Below, in pieces: positions 25,315 through 32,370 of a stretch of 60,165 bases of DNA. Origin of the DNA: Anaerolineales bacterium UBA2200 (GTDB lineage Bacteria; Chloroflexota; Anaerolineae; UBA2200); the NCBI GenBank assembly GCA_002327925.1, contig DCVA01000026.1, forward strand, positions 8,483 through 68,647, given 5' to 3'. How positions within the stretch are numbered: the stretch's first letter is position 1; each line of letters starts with the position of its first letter. The notes beneath the pieces were generated by a model that was not told where the DNA came from, did no database searches, and saw only the letters and a program-made list of their open reading frames with translations. Both the position numbers and the translations under genes were made by a program.

Positions 25315-25632
25315 TCAGGGCGCTGAATCAGCCCCGGCCTGGTACGACTTGTGAAATACGAGCTGGTTTCCGATATCCCAGCGGTCAATAATCGCCATGA
25401 TCACCGCATCCACCGGTCGCTTGGCAGTCTGCTCCGTCTGGCGTGCAGAACTGCCCGTGGCGTAGAGCACGTACTCACCCACTCCGCTGCCGACTGTATC
25501 GACCGCCAGTGCCACCCCGCCCGGCTCAGTCATGTCCACGTCAACACGCCGGACCAGCAGAAGCGTCAGCCCCTGAAAGCGAGCCTCTCGTCGCGTGGCC
25601 ACCACCGTGCCAACCACTTTGCCGATGAACAT
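25315..25632 (-). CDS. BMC-P pentameric vertex protein 4
   Basis: A 105-residue vertex protein: MFIGKVVGTVVATRREARFQ, LLLVRRVDVDMTEPGG, LAVDTVGSGVGEYVLYATGS and VDAVIMAIIDRWDIG. I chose ATG 25632, preceded by GGAAG, since the family starts there; the longer frame runs back into deoC. It is 16 bp downstream of deoC, so it is the first shell gene of the transcript. First genes of an operon are often made in excess, which is unexpected for a protein needed at only twelve vertices; its dose may be limited by its weak ribosome site. Confidence 0.93.
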   Translation of the reverse strand: MFIGKVVGTVVATRREARFQGLTLLLVRRVDVDMTEPGGVALAVDTVGSGVGEYVLYATGSSARQTEQTAKRPVDAVIMAIIDRWDIGNQLVFHKSYQAGADSAP

Positions 25633-25648
25633 CGTGTCTTCCGCCCTG

Positions 25649-26533
25649 CTATGCTGAAACGGCTTGCTGAAGGATCTTGATGCTTGCGCTGGCGCCAATC
25701 CGCGTGGCTCCCGCGGCTATCATCTTCTTGAAAGTGTCATAGTCGCGTACGCCGCCCGCGGCCTTTACGCCCATTTCTGCCCCCACGGTGCGCCGCATCA
25801 ACTCTACATCGTGGAGAGTCGCGCCTCCGGGGCCATAGCCGGTAGATGTTTTGACCATATCGGCCCCGGCAGCCCTGGCCAGGAGACAGGCTTTCACCTT
25901 CTGGTCATCTGTCAAAAAGGCTGCCTCGATGATCACTTTTACCAGCGCCCGGTTGCGGTGCGCAACGTGCACCACCGCCTCGATATCACGCTGGACGAGG
26001 GTGTGATCCCCGCCCTTGAGGGCTCCCACAAGGATCACCATGTCGATCTCGCTGGCCCCATCCCAGATCACGCGTTCCGTCTCATAGGCCTTGACCTCTG
26101 GGAGCGTGGCGCCAAAGGGAAAGCCAACAACGCTGCATACGGCCACACCCGTGCCGCGTAAGAGCTCGGAGCAGGTCCTTACATTACTGGGGTTCACGCA
26201 GACGCTGGCAAAATGGTACTGCCGGGCCTCGGTACAAAGATAGGCAATTTCCTCGGGGGTAGCGTCGGGCTTGAGAAGGGTGTGGTCTATGTACTGAGCG
26301 ACGCCAAGGGGAACGCTCTTGATGCCCGGCACAGCCTCCACGCGAGCGGCACCAGCTTCGACGATCTTGCCCACCAGGTCGGGGCACTTCTCGATGCAGA
26401 GTTTGCAGCCAGCACAGGCGCCACCCTGGACAACCGCGCAGGCCTGCTCGGGGGTTCGGTGGTCCAACTGTTCCAGGACCTGGTGCGTGATGCGCTCGAT
26501 CAACATCTTGACTTCAGTGTCAGAGTCGCTCAT
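25649..26533 (-). CDS. deoC: Deoxyribose-phosphate aldolase with N-terminal encapsulation-like helix and [4Fe-4S]-type motif
   Basis: Splits 2-deoxyribose 5-phosphate into glyceraldehyde 3-phosphate and acetaldehyde. Residues about 78-292 are a class I DeoC barrel: YIDHTLLKPDAT (81-92), Asp164 in EIDMVILVGAL, Schiff-base Lys228 in MVKTSTGYGPGGAT and Lys257 in GVKAAGGVRD. The first 75 residues are unusual. Residues 6-23 (TEVKMLIERITHQVLEQL) form an amphipathic helix like an encapsulation peptide. C40-x2-C43-x2-C46-x3-C50-P is a ferredoxin-type cluster motif. ATG 26533 is preceded by GGAGGACGG. This is the first gene of the microcompartment array. DeoC defines the sugar-phosphate-utilising class of metabolosomes; finding it in front of a full eut set suggests a second acetaldehyde source. 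Confidence 0.93.
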   Translation of the reverse strand: MSDSDTEVKMLIERITHQVLEQLDHRTPEQACAVVQGGACAGCKLCIEKCPDLVGKIVEAGAARVEAVPGIKSVPLGVAQYIDHTLLKPDATPEEIAYLCTEARQYHFASVCVNPSNVRTCSELLRGTGVAVCSVVGFPFGATLPEVKAYETERVIWDGASEIDMVILVGALKGGDHTLVQRDIEAVVHVAHRNRALVKVIIEAAFLTDDQKVKACLLARAAGADMVKTSTGYGPGGATLHDVELMRRTVGAEMGVKAAGGVRDYDTFKKMIAAGATRIGASASIKILQQAVSA

Positions 26534-26673
26534 CCGTCCTCCAATGACCTGCTGCGTACCAGAGCGGTGATTCTGATTCACACGCAACTGCCTGAAGGCG
26601 ATAGCAAGTGCCGAAAACCGACAGCAGCCAGCCTCCGAGGCCCTTCCACGGGGCTCAGCGGCTACCTGTTCAG

Positions 26674-26703
26674 ATTATACACCGCCAGCACCGGCACTGT
26701 CAA
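26674..26703 (-). promoter_or_regulatory. Near-consensus sigma70 promoter of the microcompartment operon
   Basis: On the minus strand TTGACA (26703-26698) and TATAAT (26679-26674) are both perfect, with an 18-base spacer. Transcription would start near 26667, leaving about 134 nt of leader before deoC. I found no EutV-type paired ANTAR hairpins or B12 riboswitch in that leader. Such a strong promoter in front of a 20-kb catabolic operon suggests either repression by an unseen factor or high basal expression. Confidence 0.75.
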
Positions 26704-26742
26704 GACACCTGTACCATGTTGTCTGCAGTTGTCTTGCATCGA

Positions 26743-26764
26743 CCATCGCCAGCAGTGGCGATGG
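26743..26764. repeat. Perfect 9-bp inverted repeat between mutS2 and the deoC promoter
   Basis: CCATCGCCA (26743-26751), loop GCAG, TGGCGATGG (26756-26764). It lies 30 bp after the mutS2 stop and about 40 bp upstream of the -35 box. No T-tract follows on the minus strand. It may be a U-less terminator for mutS2 or a dimeric regulator site for the microcompartment operon. Confidence 0.45.
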
Positions 26765-26793
26765 CCAGTTGGCCGGACGGAGGAGATCTTCCC

Positions 26794-29187
26794 TCACTCA
26801 GCGGAGCGCGGCGCCAATTTGGCGACTGTCACACCTTCTCCGCCCTCGTTGAGCTCTCCCGGTCGGAACGAAACCACCAGCGGATGCTCTGCCAGTGTCT
26901 CACGCACCACCTGGCGCAAAGTGCCTGTACCCTTGCCGTGCACAATTCGCACAAATGGCAGGCCGGCCAGGTAGGCATCGTCGAGGTGCTTGTTCAGACG
27001 AGGCAGGATATCTTCGACACGCTGCCCTCGCAGGTGTAACTCGAGACTGGGTAACGGACGGGGCGCCAGGGACACGTGGACTCGGCTGGGCAGAGGCGGA
27101 AGCGCCGCTGCCGGCCGCTTCTCCAGTTGCAGGAGGGGTATTTTGGCGCGGAACAGCCCGATCTGGACCTCAGCCTCCGCATCGAGCACCTGCACCACCT
27201 GACCGATCTGGCCAAGGCTGGCTACCCAGACTGTGTCGCCGTTAGCCAATTGCTCACGCGCGCTGGCTGTGGCAACCCTGGCGGAGACAGGTGGTGGCTC
27301 CAGGGTCTTTTGCTTCTCTTCCAGTCGTTGCAGGCTCCTGTGCGCTTCATCAAGCCATTCTTTCGACTGCCCTTTGTGCTCGATGACCTTTCTGACGCGC
27401 GCCAGCTCCTCAGTGACTTCCTCAAGCTGAGAGCGAGCCTCCACCAGAAGCTCGTTGCGTTCACGCTCCGTCTCCCGCACCAGCCGCCGAGCCTCTTTGT
27501 CCTTCTCGCGGGCAGCGGAGAGCGCAGTCTGGGCGGCGCTGGTCGCCCTGCCCAGCTCATGCCGCGACTGACGTACTCGCTCAAGCAGGCGGTCCGCCTC
27601 CAGGTCCTCACTGGAGATAAGTCCCTGGGCCTGATCGATAATCGTTTGTGGCAGCCCCAGGCGCCTGGCAATGGCAAAAGCGTTACTCCGCCCCGGCAGG
27701 CCGACCGTCAATCTGTAGGTTGGCGACAGGGTGGCCACGTCGAACTCCACCGCCGCGTTCTCCACGCCGGGTGTGGCCTGGGCATAGAGCTTGAGCTCGG
27801 CGTAGTGGGTCGTGGCCATAGCCGGAATCTTGCGCAACAGGAGCTGGCTGAGAATAGCGCGGGCGAGAGCCGATCCTTCCGTCGGATCAGTCCCGGCCCC
27901 CAGCTCATCCAGCAGGACCAGCGAACCTTCATCCGCCTCGGCCAGGATGGTGATGATGTTGCCTATGTGAGAGGAAAACGTGGACAGGCTCTGCTCGATG
28001 CTCTGCTCGTCTCCGATGTCGGCGTAGACGCCCTGGAAGACGCGTACGCCAGAGCCTTCCATGGCCGGTATCTGCAGGCCGCACTGTGCCATCACGGCGA
28101 GGAGGCCGACGGTCTTGAGCGCCACGGTCTTGCCGCCGGTATTCGGGCCAGTGACCACCAGAATCGAAAAATCGCCCCCCAATTCAACATCGATAGGCAC
28201 CACCGAGTCGGATGCCAGGAGAGGATGCCGCGCGCGGATCAGGCGCAGATACTGTTTGCCGCTGGCGGGCAGCAGTGCCGGCTCGCTGGCCTTCAGGGCA
28301 AAGGCGTACTGGGCCTTGGCGAAGGCCAGATCAAGCTGGGCCAGTGCTTCGACGGTGGAGCGTATCTCTACAACGTGACCGGCCACCAGGGCGGTCAGTT
28401 CCCGTAGAATGCGCTCGACTTCGCGTTGCTCTTCCAGCTGCAACTCTCGCCACTGGTTCCCCAACTCTACGATGGCCAGGGGCTCGATGAACAGTGTTGC
28501 CCCGCTCGCGGACTGGTCGTGCACGATCCCCTGCACTCGCCCCTTGAACTCGGCCTTGATCGGCACAACGTAGCGGCCCCCTCGCTGTGTGATCAGCGCC
28601 TCTTGCAGGTATCCCGCACTGTCTGAAGACGTCAGCAGGCGGCTCAGCCTCTCCAGGACACGGTCGCGTGCCGCGGCCAGTTGTCGTCGAATCCGCGACA
28701 GGGCCGGGCTGGCACTGTCCACTACTTCTCCCTGACTGCTGACACAGCGCTCTATCTCGGCCACCAGTTTTGGGCACTCGGCTATCCGCTGCGCCACCTC
28801 GCCCAGAGTTGGGCAGACGCAGACCTTTGCGCCGGCGGCCGTTACCTGGCTGCGGGCTCCTGCAGTCGGGATAGAGCGCTTGAGCGTCCTGGCACTGACG
28901 AGCGTCGCGTGAATGTCCAGCAAACCCTGAGGATCGAGCAGGGCGTTGATTTCGGCGCTCTTCAGCAATGGCCTAACGTCCCTGGCCCCGCCCAGCGTGA
29001 TTCCCGGCAGCACCGAGAGCAGCGACTTGGCCTCGTTGGTCTCCGCCTGCCAGAGGCGAACCTGGTCAGCGTCAGTCGAGGGTCGCAGGGCAAGGGCAAG
29101 CTCGCGCCCGGCCGAAAAGGCGCTGTGTTCGGCCAGCCTGTTCAGAATCTTGTCCAGTTCGAGCGTTTCCAGGTACTTGAGGTTCAT
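26794..29187 (-). CDS. mutS2: Endonuclease MutS2 (ribosome-collision / recombination-control ATPase)
   Basis: A MutS-family ATPase without mismatch-binding domains; in Bacillus it acts on collided ribosomes and in other species it limits recombination. The 797 residues show the MutS core (ALDPQGLLDIHATLVSAR-type region near the N-terminus, LLDPQGL), the Walker A motif VTGPNTGGKTVALKTVGL (about 335-355), Walker B LVLLDELGAGTDPTEG, a long coiled-coil clamp (about 515-620), a KOW-like segment and a C-terminal Smr domain with LELHLRGQRVEDILPRL and VRIVHGKGTGTLR. The length is typical. ATG 29187 follows GAGTAGG. It is 38 bp downstream of the topoisomerase IB gene, and probably in one transcript with it. 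Confidence 0.95.
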   Translation of the reverse strand: MNLKYLETLELDKILNRLAEHSAFSAGRELALALRPSTDADQVRLWQAETNEAKSLLSVLPGITLGGARDVRPLLKSAEINALLDPQGLLDIHATLVSARTLKRSIPTAGARSQVTAAGAKVCVCPTLGEVAQRIAECPKLVAEIERCVSSQGEVVDSASPALSRIRRQLAAARDRVLERLSRLLTSSDSAGYLQEALITQRGGRYVVPIKAEFKGRVQGIVHDQSASGATLFIEPLAIVELGNQWRELQLEEQREVERILRELTALVAGHVVEIRSTVEALAQLDLAFAKAQYAFALKASEPALLPASGKQYLRLIRARHPLLASDSVVPIDVELGGDFSILVVTGPNTGGKTVALKTVGLLAVMAQCGLQIPAMEGSGVRVFQGVYADIGDEQSIEQSLSTFSSHIGNIITILAEADEGSLVLLDELGAGTDPTEGSALARAILSQLLLRKIPAMATTHYAELKLYAQATPGVENAAVEFDVATLSPTYRLTVGLPGRSNAFAIARRLGLPQTIIDQAQGLISSEDLEADRLLERVRQSRHELGRATSAAQTALSAAREKDKEARRLVRETERERNELLVEARSQLEEVTEELARVRKVIEHKGQSKEWLDEAHRSLQRLEEKQKTLEPPPVSARVATASAREQLANGDTVWVASLGQIGQVVQVLDAEAEVQIGLFRAKIPLLQLEKRPAAALPPLPSRVHVSLAPRPLPSLELHLRGQRVEDILPRLNKHLDDAYLAGLPFVRIVHGKGTGTLRQVVRETLAEHPLVVSFRPGELNEGGEGVTVAKLAPRSAE

Positions 29188-29225
29188 CTTGCCTACTCAC
29201 CCATCCCGCGTGCGTTACTCTGGCA

Positions 29226-31028
29226 TCAGGCCGCCCCGGACAACCTTTCCCGGACGGACTCATCCTCTGGCTCGTCGCCCTGACGCACCCACGAGAACTT
29301 GCGCTGCAGGGTGGTGGAGTAATAGCGACCAAGAACGTCATAGTCCACCTCCCTGCCCCAGCGATGGAACACCCGTGGATCAATGTACGACTTGAGACTG
29401 GTGGTCAGGTTCCAGCTCTTGCTCTTTCCTGCCACCACGGCCTGCGCTTTTAGTTTGCCAAGGGACTGCTGCTGGCGGTCAAGGCGCTGCTGCGCCCCAT
29501 CCAGCTTGCGCTCGACGACGGCTGCCTTCTTCTGCAACCTGACCGCTTGCCTGTGACCCTGCCTGTCATCGGCAGTATTTTTGCGCACATCGCGCACTTC
29601 CCGTCGCAGTGATGCCAGGGCCGCTTTCAGCTCAGCGACCTCGCCGCGATAGCGTGCCAGCTTTTCTTCCCCTGCACGCTGCCGCTCCAGAAGCTTCTCC
29701 TTGCGCGCGCGCCAGCCTTCGGATGCTTTGCGAGTGTGGTTGCAGAATGCAGCCGCTTCGACGTTGGCCAGTGTGGTCGCCTGCCACTTGCGGTACTCGG
29801 GATCCTCCGACGACACGCCCGAGCTGGCAAGGCTCTGCTCGACGCGCTCCGTCGCGTGGTGGGTGCGGAATACCTTGGCCGTCAGTCCCGGCAGCACCTC
29901 ACCAAGGAACGCATTCACATCATGGCTGCTGACCCCGGGAAAGAGCTGGGGTCTGTCGCGCGTGGGGTGGCGCTTCGAGGGGTCGGCGACGCGCGGCGGG
30001 CGAGCGTTCTGGATCAGGTCGCTGAGATTTCGCTGCAACGCCTCAGGGAGGTCGAGTTCCTTGTCCCACAGCACCGAGTCCTTGCCCAGAAAACGGAACT
30101 CGGCGACTCCATCCGCGCGTAGCGTCACGTGCTCCGGGCGCAGGGTCGTGGCGCCAACCGTGTCCGCTTCGTCGGGATCCTTCTCATCACCCACCCGCAG
30201 CCCGAGCACGTCAATCAGGTAGACCGCTGTTGCAATGCGGCGACGCTTGGGATCGGGATCGCTCAGGCCCTGGTTTATGTGGTCCCGCACCTGCGCAAGG
30301 CGCCTCCTCAACTCAGACGCCTTGTCGAATTTGTGTGCCTCGCGCTGCTGTTTGGCGGAGGCCGTGTCGGCCAACCAGATGTACTTGGTCTTGTCGGACA
30401 GCACGTCCTTCCAACGGGCAACCCACAGGCCGTCGGGCTGCCACACGATCTCGCGCCAGTCTCCCGGAGGCCGCGGCGCATCGGGGCTCAGGTTCAGCGT
30501 CACATCGCACTGGCGTGCGCCATCTTTCCATCGACCACGCAGCGGGTGCTTGCCGCGGCCCATAAAGATCCCGCTCGGTTCGGTCATGTACGTCCCGAGC
30601 TCGCTCCGCTCGCCGTTGACCATTGCGTAGCCGAAGCGTTCCTTCAGCGCCTCCCGCTGCGTCTTGCGCTCCGCCGCACGCGCCTTGCGCTGCTCCTGAG
30701 TCAGACTGTCCCTCGCAGCCCGTTCTGCCTCCACAAGCCGCACGGCAGGGGAGAAATCCACCTCCTCCAGCGAAAGACGGGGAGCAAAGCCCAGCGCAGT
30801 GCTGAGGTCCTGCATAAAGTTGCGCACAAACACGGCGTCTTCAACATAGGGCGTGCCCTGTTTCCGCGCCCAGGCCATCACCATCTCTTCCTGCTTGGGG
30901 TTCAAGGCCAGATCCCTGCCGCGCACTGCCAGCACCAGCCCGTAGGCCTGGGGCAGCGGGGGTATCAGGATCCCGTTGTGAATCAGCGATGAGAGAAGGG
31001 GCTTCTTGTCCGAGTTTGCGTTGTGCAT
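29226..31028 (-). CDS. Eukaryote-type DNA topoisomerase IB, full length
   Basis: Relaxes supercoils of either sign by a 3'-phosphotyrosyl nick. The 600 residues follow human TOP1 domain by domain: core subdomains I/II (LIHNGILIPPLPQAYG at 15-30; EPSGIFMGRGKHPLRGRWKD at 150-169; KYIWLADTAS), subdomain III (AVYLIDVLGLRVGDEKD), a Lys/Arg/Gln-rich coiled-coil linker (about 440-535) and a C-terminal domain. All five catalytic residues align: Arg278 (GLRVGDEK), Lys316 (FLGKDS), Arg388 (AKVFRTHHA), His431 (FCNHTRKA) and Tyr548 (LKSYIDPR), matching human R488, K532, R590, H632 and Y723. Most bacterial IB enzymes are about 300-350-residue poxvirus-like proteins without this N-terminal clamp or linker. 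The start ATG 31028 has only a weak ribosome site. It lies between map and mutS2. Confidence 0.93.
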   Translation of the reverse strand: MHNANSDKKPLLSSLIHNGILIPPLPQAYGLVLAVRGRDLALNPKQEEMVMAWARKQGTPYVEDAVFVRNFMQDLSTALGFAPRLSLEEVDFSPAVRLVEAERAARDSLTQEQRKARAAERKTQREALKERFGYAMVNGERSELGTYMTEPSGIFMGRGKHPLRGRWKDGARQCDVTLNLSPDAPRPPGDWREIVWQPDGLWVARWKDVLSDKTKYIWLADTASAKQQREAHKFDKASELRRRLAQVRDHINQGLSDPDPKRRRIATAVYLIDVLGLRVGDEKDPDEADTVGATTLRPEHVTLRADGVAEFRFLGKDSVLWDKELDLPEALQRNLSDLIQNARPPRVADPSKRHPTRDRPQLFPGVSSHDVNAFLGEVLPGLTAKVFRTHHATERVEQSLASSGVSSEDPEYRKWQATTLANVEAAAFCNHTRKASEGWRARKEKLLERQRAGEEKLARYRGEVAELKAALASLRREVRDVRKNTADDRQGHRQAVRLQKKAAVVERKLDGAQQRLDRQQQSLGKLKAQAVVAGKSKSWNLTTSLKSYIDPRVFHRWGREVDYDVLGRYYSTTLQRKFSWVRQGDEPEDESVRERLSGAA

Positions 31029-31114
31029 GTTTGACCGAATCGTCCTGCAGAGTCAAGGTGCGGAGCGAGCGCCCGATCACCAGGGAACTCGACCATCACG
31101 GGGGAGGCAAGCCG

Positions 31115-31885
31115 CTAGAGTGCGGTGAGAATCTCGGCCTCGCCGTCTGTGACCGCGATCGTATGCTCAAAGTGAGCACACAGGCTGCGGTCGCGCGTGA
31201 CAACCGTCCAGAGATCGCGCTTGACATGGACCGCCGGGCTGCCAGCCATAAGCATTGGCTCCGGCGCATAGGTCATGCCAGGGCGCAGAACCAATCCCGT
31301 GTGCGGCTTGCCCCAGTTCGGCACGAGGGGCTCTTCGTGCATCTCGCGGCCAACGCCATGACCAGTGTACTCCCGGACAACGTTGAAACCGTTATCTTCT
31401 GCATGCCGTTGAACGGCGTATGACACGTCGCCAAGCCGGTTTCCCGCTCGAGATGCGGCAATTGCCTCTGCAAGCGCTTCCTCCGTAACGCGCAGGAGTC
31501 GGTGCGCCTCGGGAGTCAGAGTGCCCACACCCACAGAAAAGGCAGAGTCGCCAACGAAACCCCGATACGTACAGCCGCAGTCGATGCTCACAACGTCACC
31601 GTTGGCGAGGCGACGTCGGCCGGGAATTCCATGCACCAGTTCTTCATTGATGCTCACGGTAATTGTCGCCGGGTAGGGGGCGTCCTCATAGCTTGGATTC
31701 GGATAGTGAAGGAATGCCGGCGTCGCGTCGTGAGCCCGGATCACCTCTTCAGCAATAAGGTCAAGCTCCTTCGTGGTGATACCCGCTCGTATCGCATGGC
31801 GTACCGCATCCAACGCCATTGCGGTTATCCGTCCCGCCTCGCGCATCGCCGCGATCTCTTCACGTGTCTTCACGATAATGGCCAA
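31115..31885 (-). CDS. map: Methionine aminopeptidase, type I
   Basis: Removes the initiator methionine from new proteins. The product (about 256 residues) has the pita-bread fold with metal ligands in SIDCGCTYRGFVGDSAFSV (two Asp), TGHGVGREMHEEP (His), TYAPEPMLM (Glu) and AHFEHTIAVTD (Glu). I favour TTG 31885, with GGAG nine bases upstream and a start like Bacillus Map (AIIVKTREEIAAMREAG); GTG 31900 is five codons longer but has no ribosome site. It has its own promoter at 31939-31967. The topoisomerase gene follows 86 bp downstream. Confidence 0.92.
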   Translation of the reverse strand: MAIIVKTREEIAAMREAGRITAMALDAVRHAIRAGITTKELDLIAEEVIRAHDATPAFLHYPNPSYEDAPYPATITVSINEELVHGIPGRRRLANGDVVSIDCGCTYRGFVGDSAFSVGVGTLTPEAHRLLRVTEEALAEAIAASRAGNRLGDVSYAVQRHAEDNGFNVVREYTGHGVGREMHEEPLVPNWGKPHTGLVLRPGMTYAPEPMLMAGSPAVHVKRDLWTVVTRDRSLCAHFEHTIAVTDGEAEILTAL

Positions 31886-31938
31886 TTTGGGTTTCTCCAC
31901 TCGTTATTTTCATGGGCCGCACCAGGGCGGGTCGAACC

Positions 31939-31967
31939 AGTATAGTACCACTCCACTGAAGGGTCAA
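31939..31967 (-). promoter_or_regulatory. Sigma70-type promoter of map (and probably topoisomerase IB, mutS2)
   Basis: Minus-strand TTGACC (31967-31962), 17-base spacer, TATACT (31944-31939). Transcription would start near 31932, about 32-47 nt before the possible map starts. It follows the terminator at 32056-32081, so it opens a new transcription unit. Confidence 0.65.
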
Positions 31968-32055
31968 TTCCCTTCCGCGCTCCCCTGACGTGGAGCGCTC
32001 CTGTCTCACAAGCCGGTCGTGTCGCGCGAATCGTTCAGGGACGATCCAGGCACAC

Positions 32056-32081
32056 AAAAAGGGCCGTCAGGCGACGGCCCT
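32056..32081 (-). terminator. Intrinsic terminator after the kamA / ligase / rubredoxin-like genes
   Basis: On the minus strand AGGGCCGTC-GCCT-GACGGCCCT forms a perfect 9-bp stem with a 4-base loop, followed directly by a T-run (bases 32060-32056). It lies 41 bp after the stop of the rubredoxin-like gene. Confidence 0.9.
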
Positions 32082-32122
32082 AGATTGGACCAGATCATGC
32101 TCCATCGGTGCGGAAACGAAGC

Positions 32123-32302
32123 CTACACCTCCTCAGCTTCTTCCGCCTCGTTCGTCTCTTCATCGAGCTCGTTGTCATCCCAATCATCGACGTACTCGAC
32201 CTTTTCCCAGGCACCCTCGGCCCCGCAGTCCGGGCACCGGCGTGGAGGCTTTCCGCCTTCGTGCAGAAATCCGCACTCCATGCATTCGTATTCCGAATCC
32301 AT
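32123..32302 (-). CDS. Small rubredoxin-like zinc/iron ribbon protein with acidic tail
   Basis: A 59-residue protein with two knuckles, YECMECGFLHEG (about 5-16) and RRCPDCGAEGAWEKVE (about 21-36), the spacing of the rubredoxin-like domain found at the end of rubrerythrins. Residues 40-59 are almost all acidic (DDWDDNELDEETNEAEEAEE). ATG 32302 has an excellent GGAGGAGAAGG site. It could be an electron carrier or a zinc-binding accessory protein; the acidic tail argues for a protein or metal contact. It lies 68 bp after the ATP-grasp ligase and is followed by a terminator, so it is the last gene of the kamA unit. Confidence 0.85.
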   Translation of the reverse strand: MDSEYECMECGFLHEGGKPPRRCPDCGAEGAWEKVEYVDDWDDNELDEETNEAEEAEEV

Positions 32303-32370
32303 CCTTCTCCTCCAGACAGCCACAGCGCTGTGCGCTGCGGGAACTTGCAGGAATTCCCGTTTCCTGCTGC

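Noticed and set aside
26534..26667. EutV-type ANTAR target hairpins in the deoC leader
   Set aside because: No paired AGCAANGRRGCU-like hairpins are visible, and no eutVW genes are in the window.
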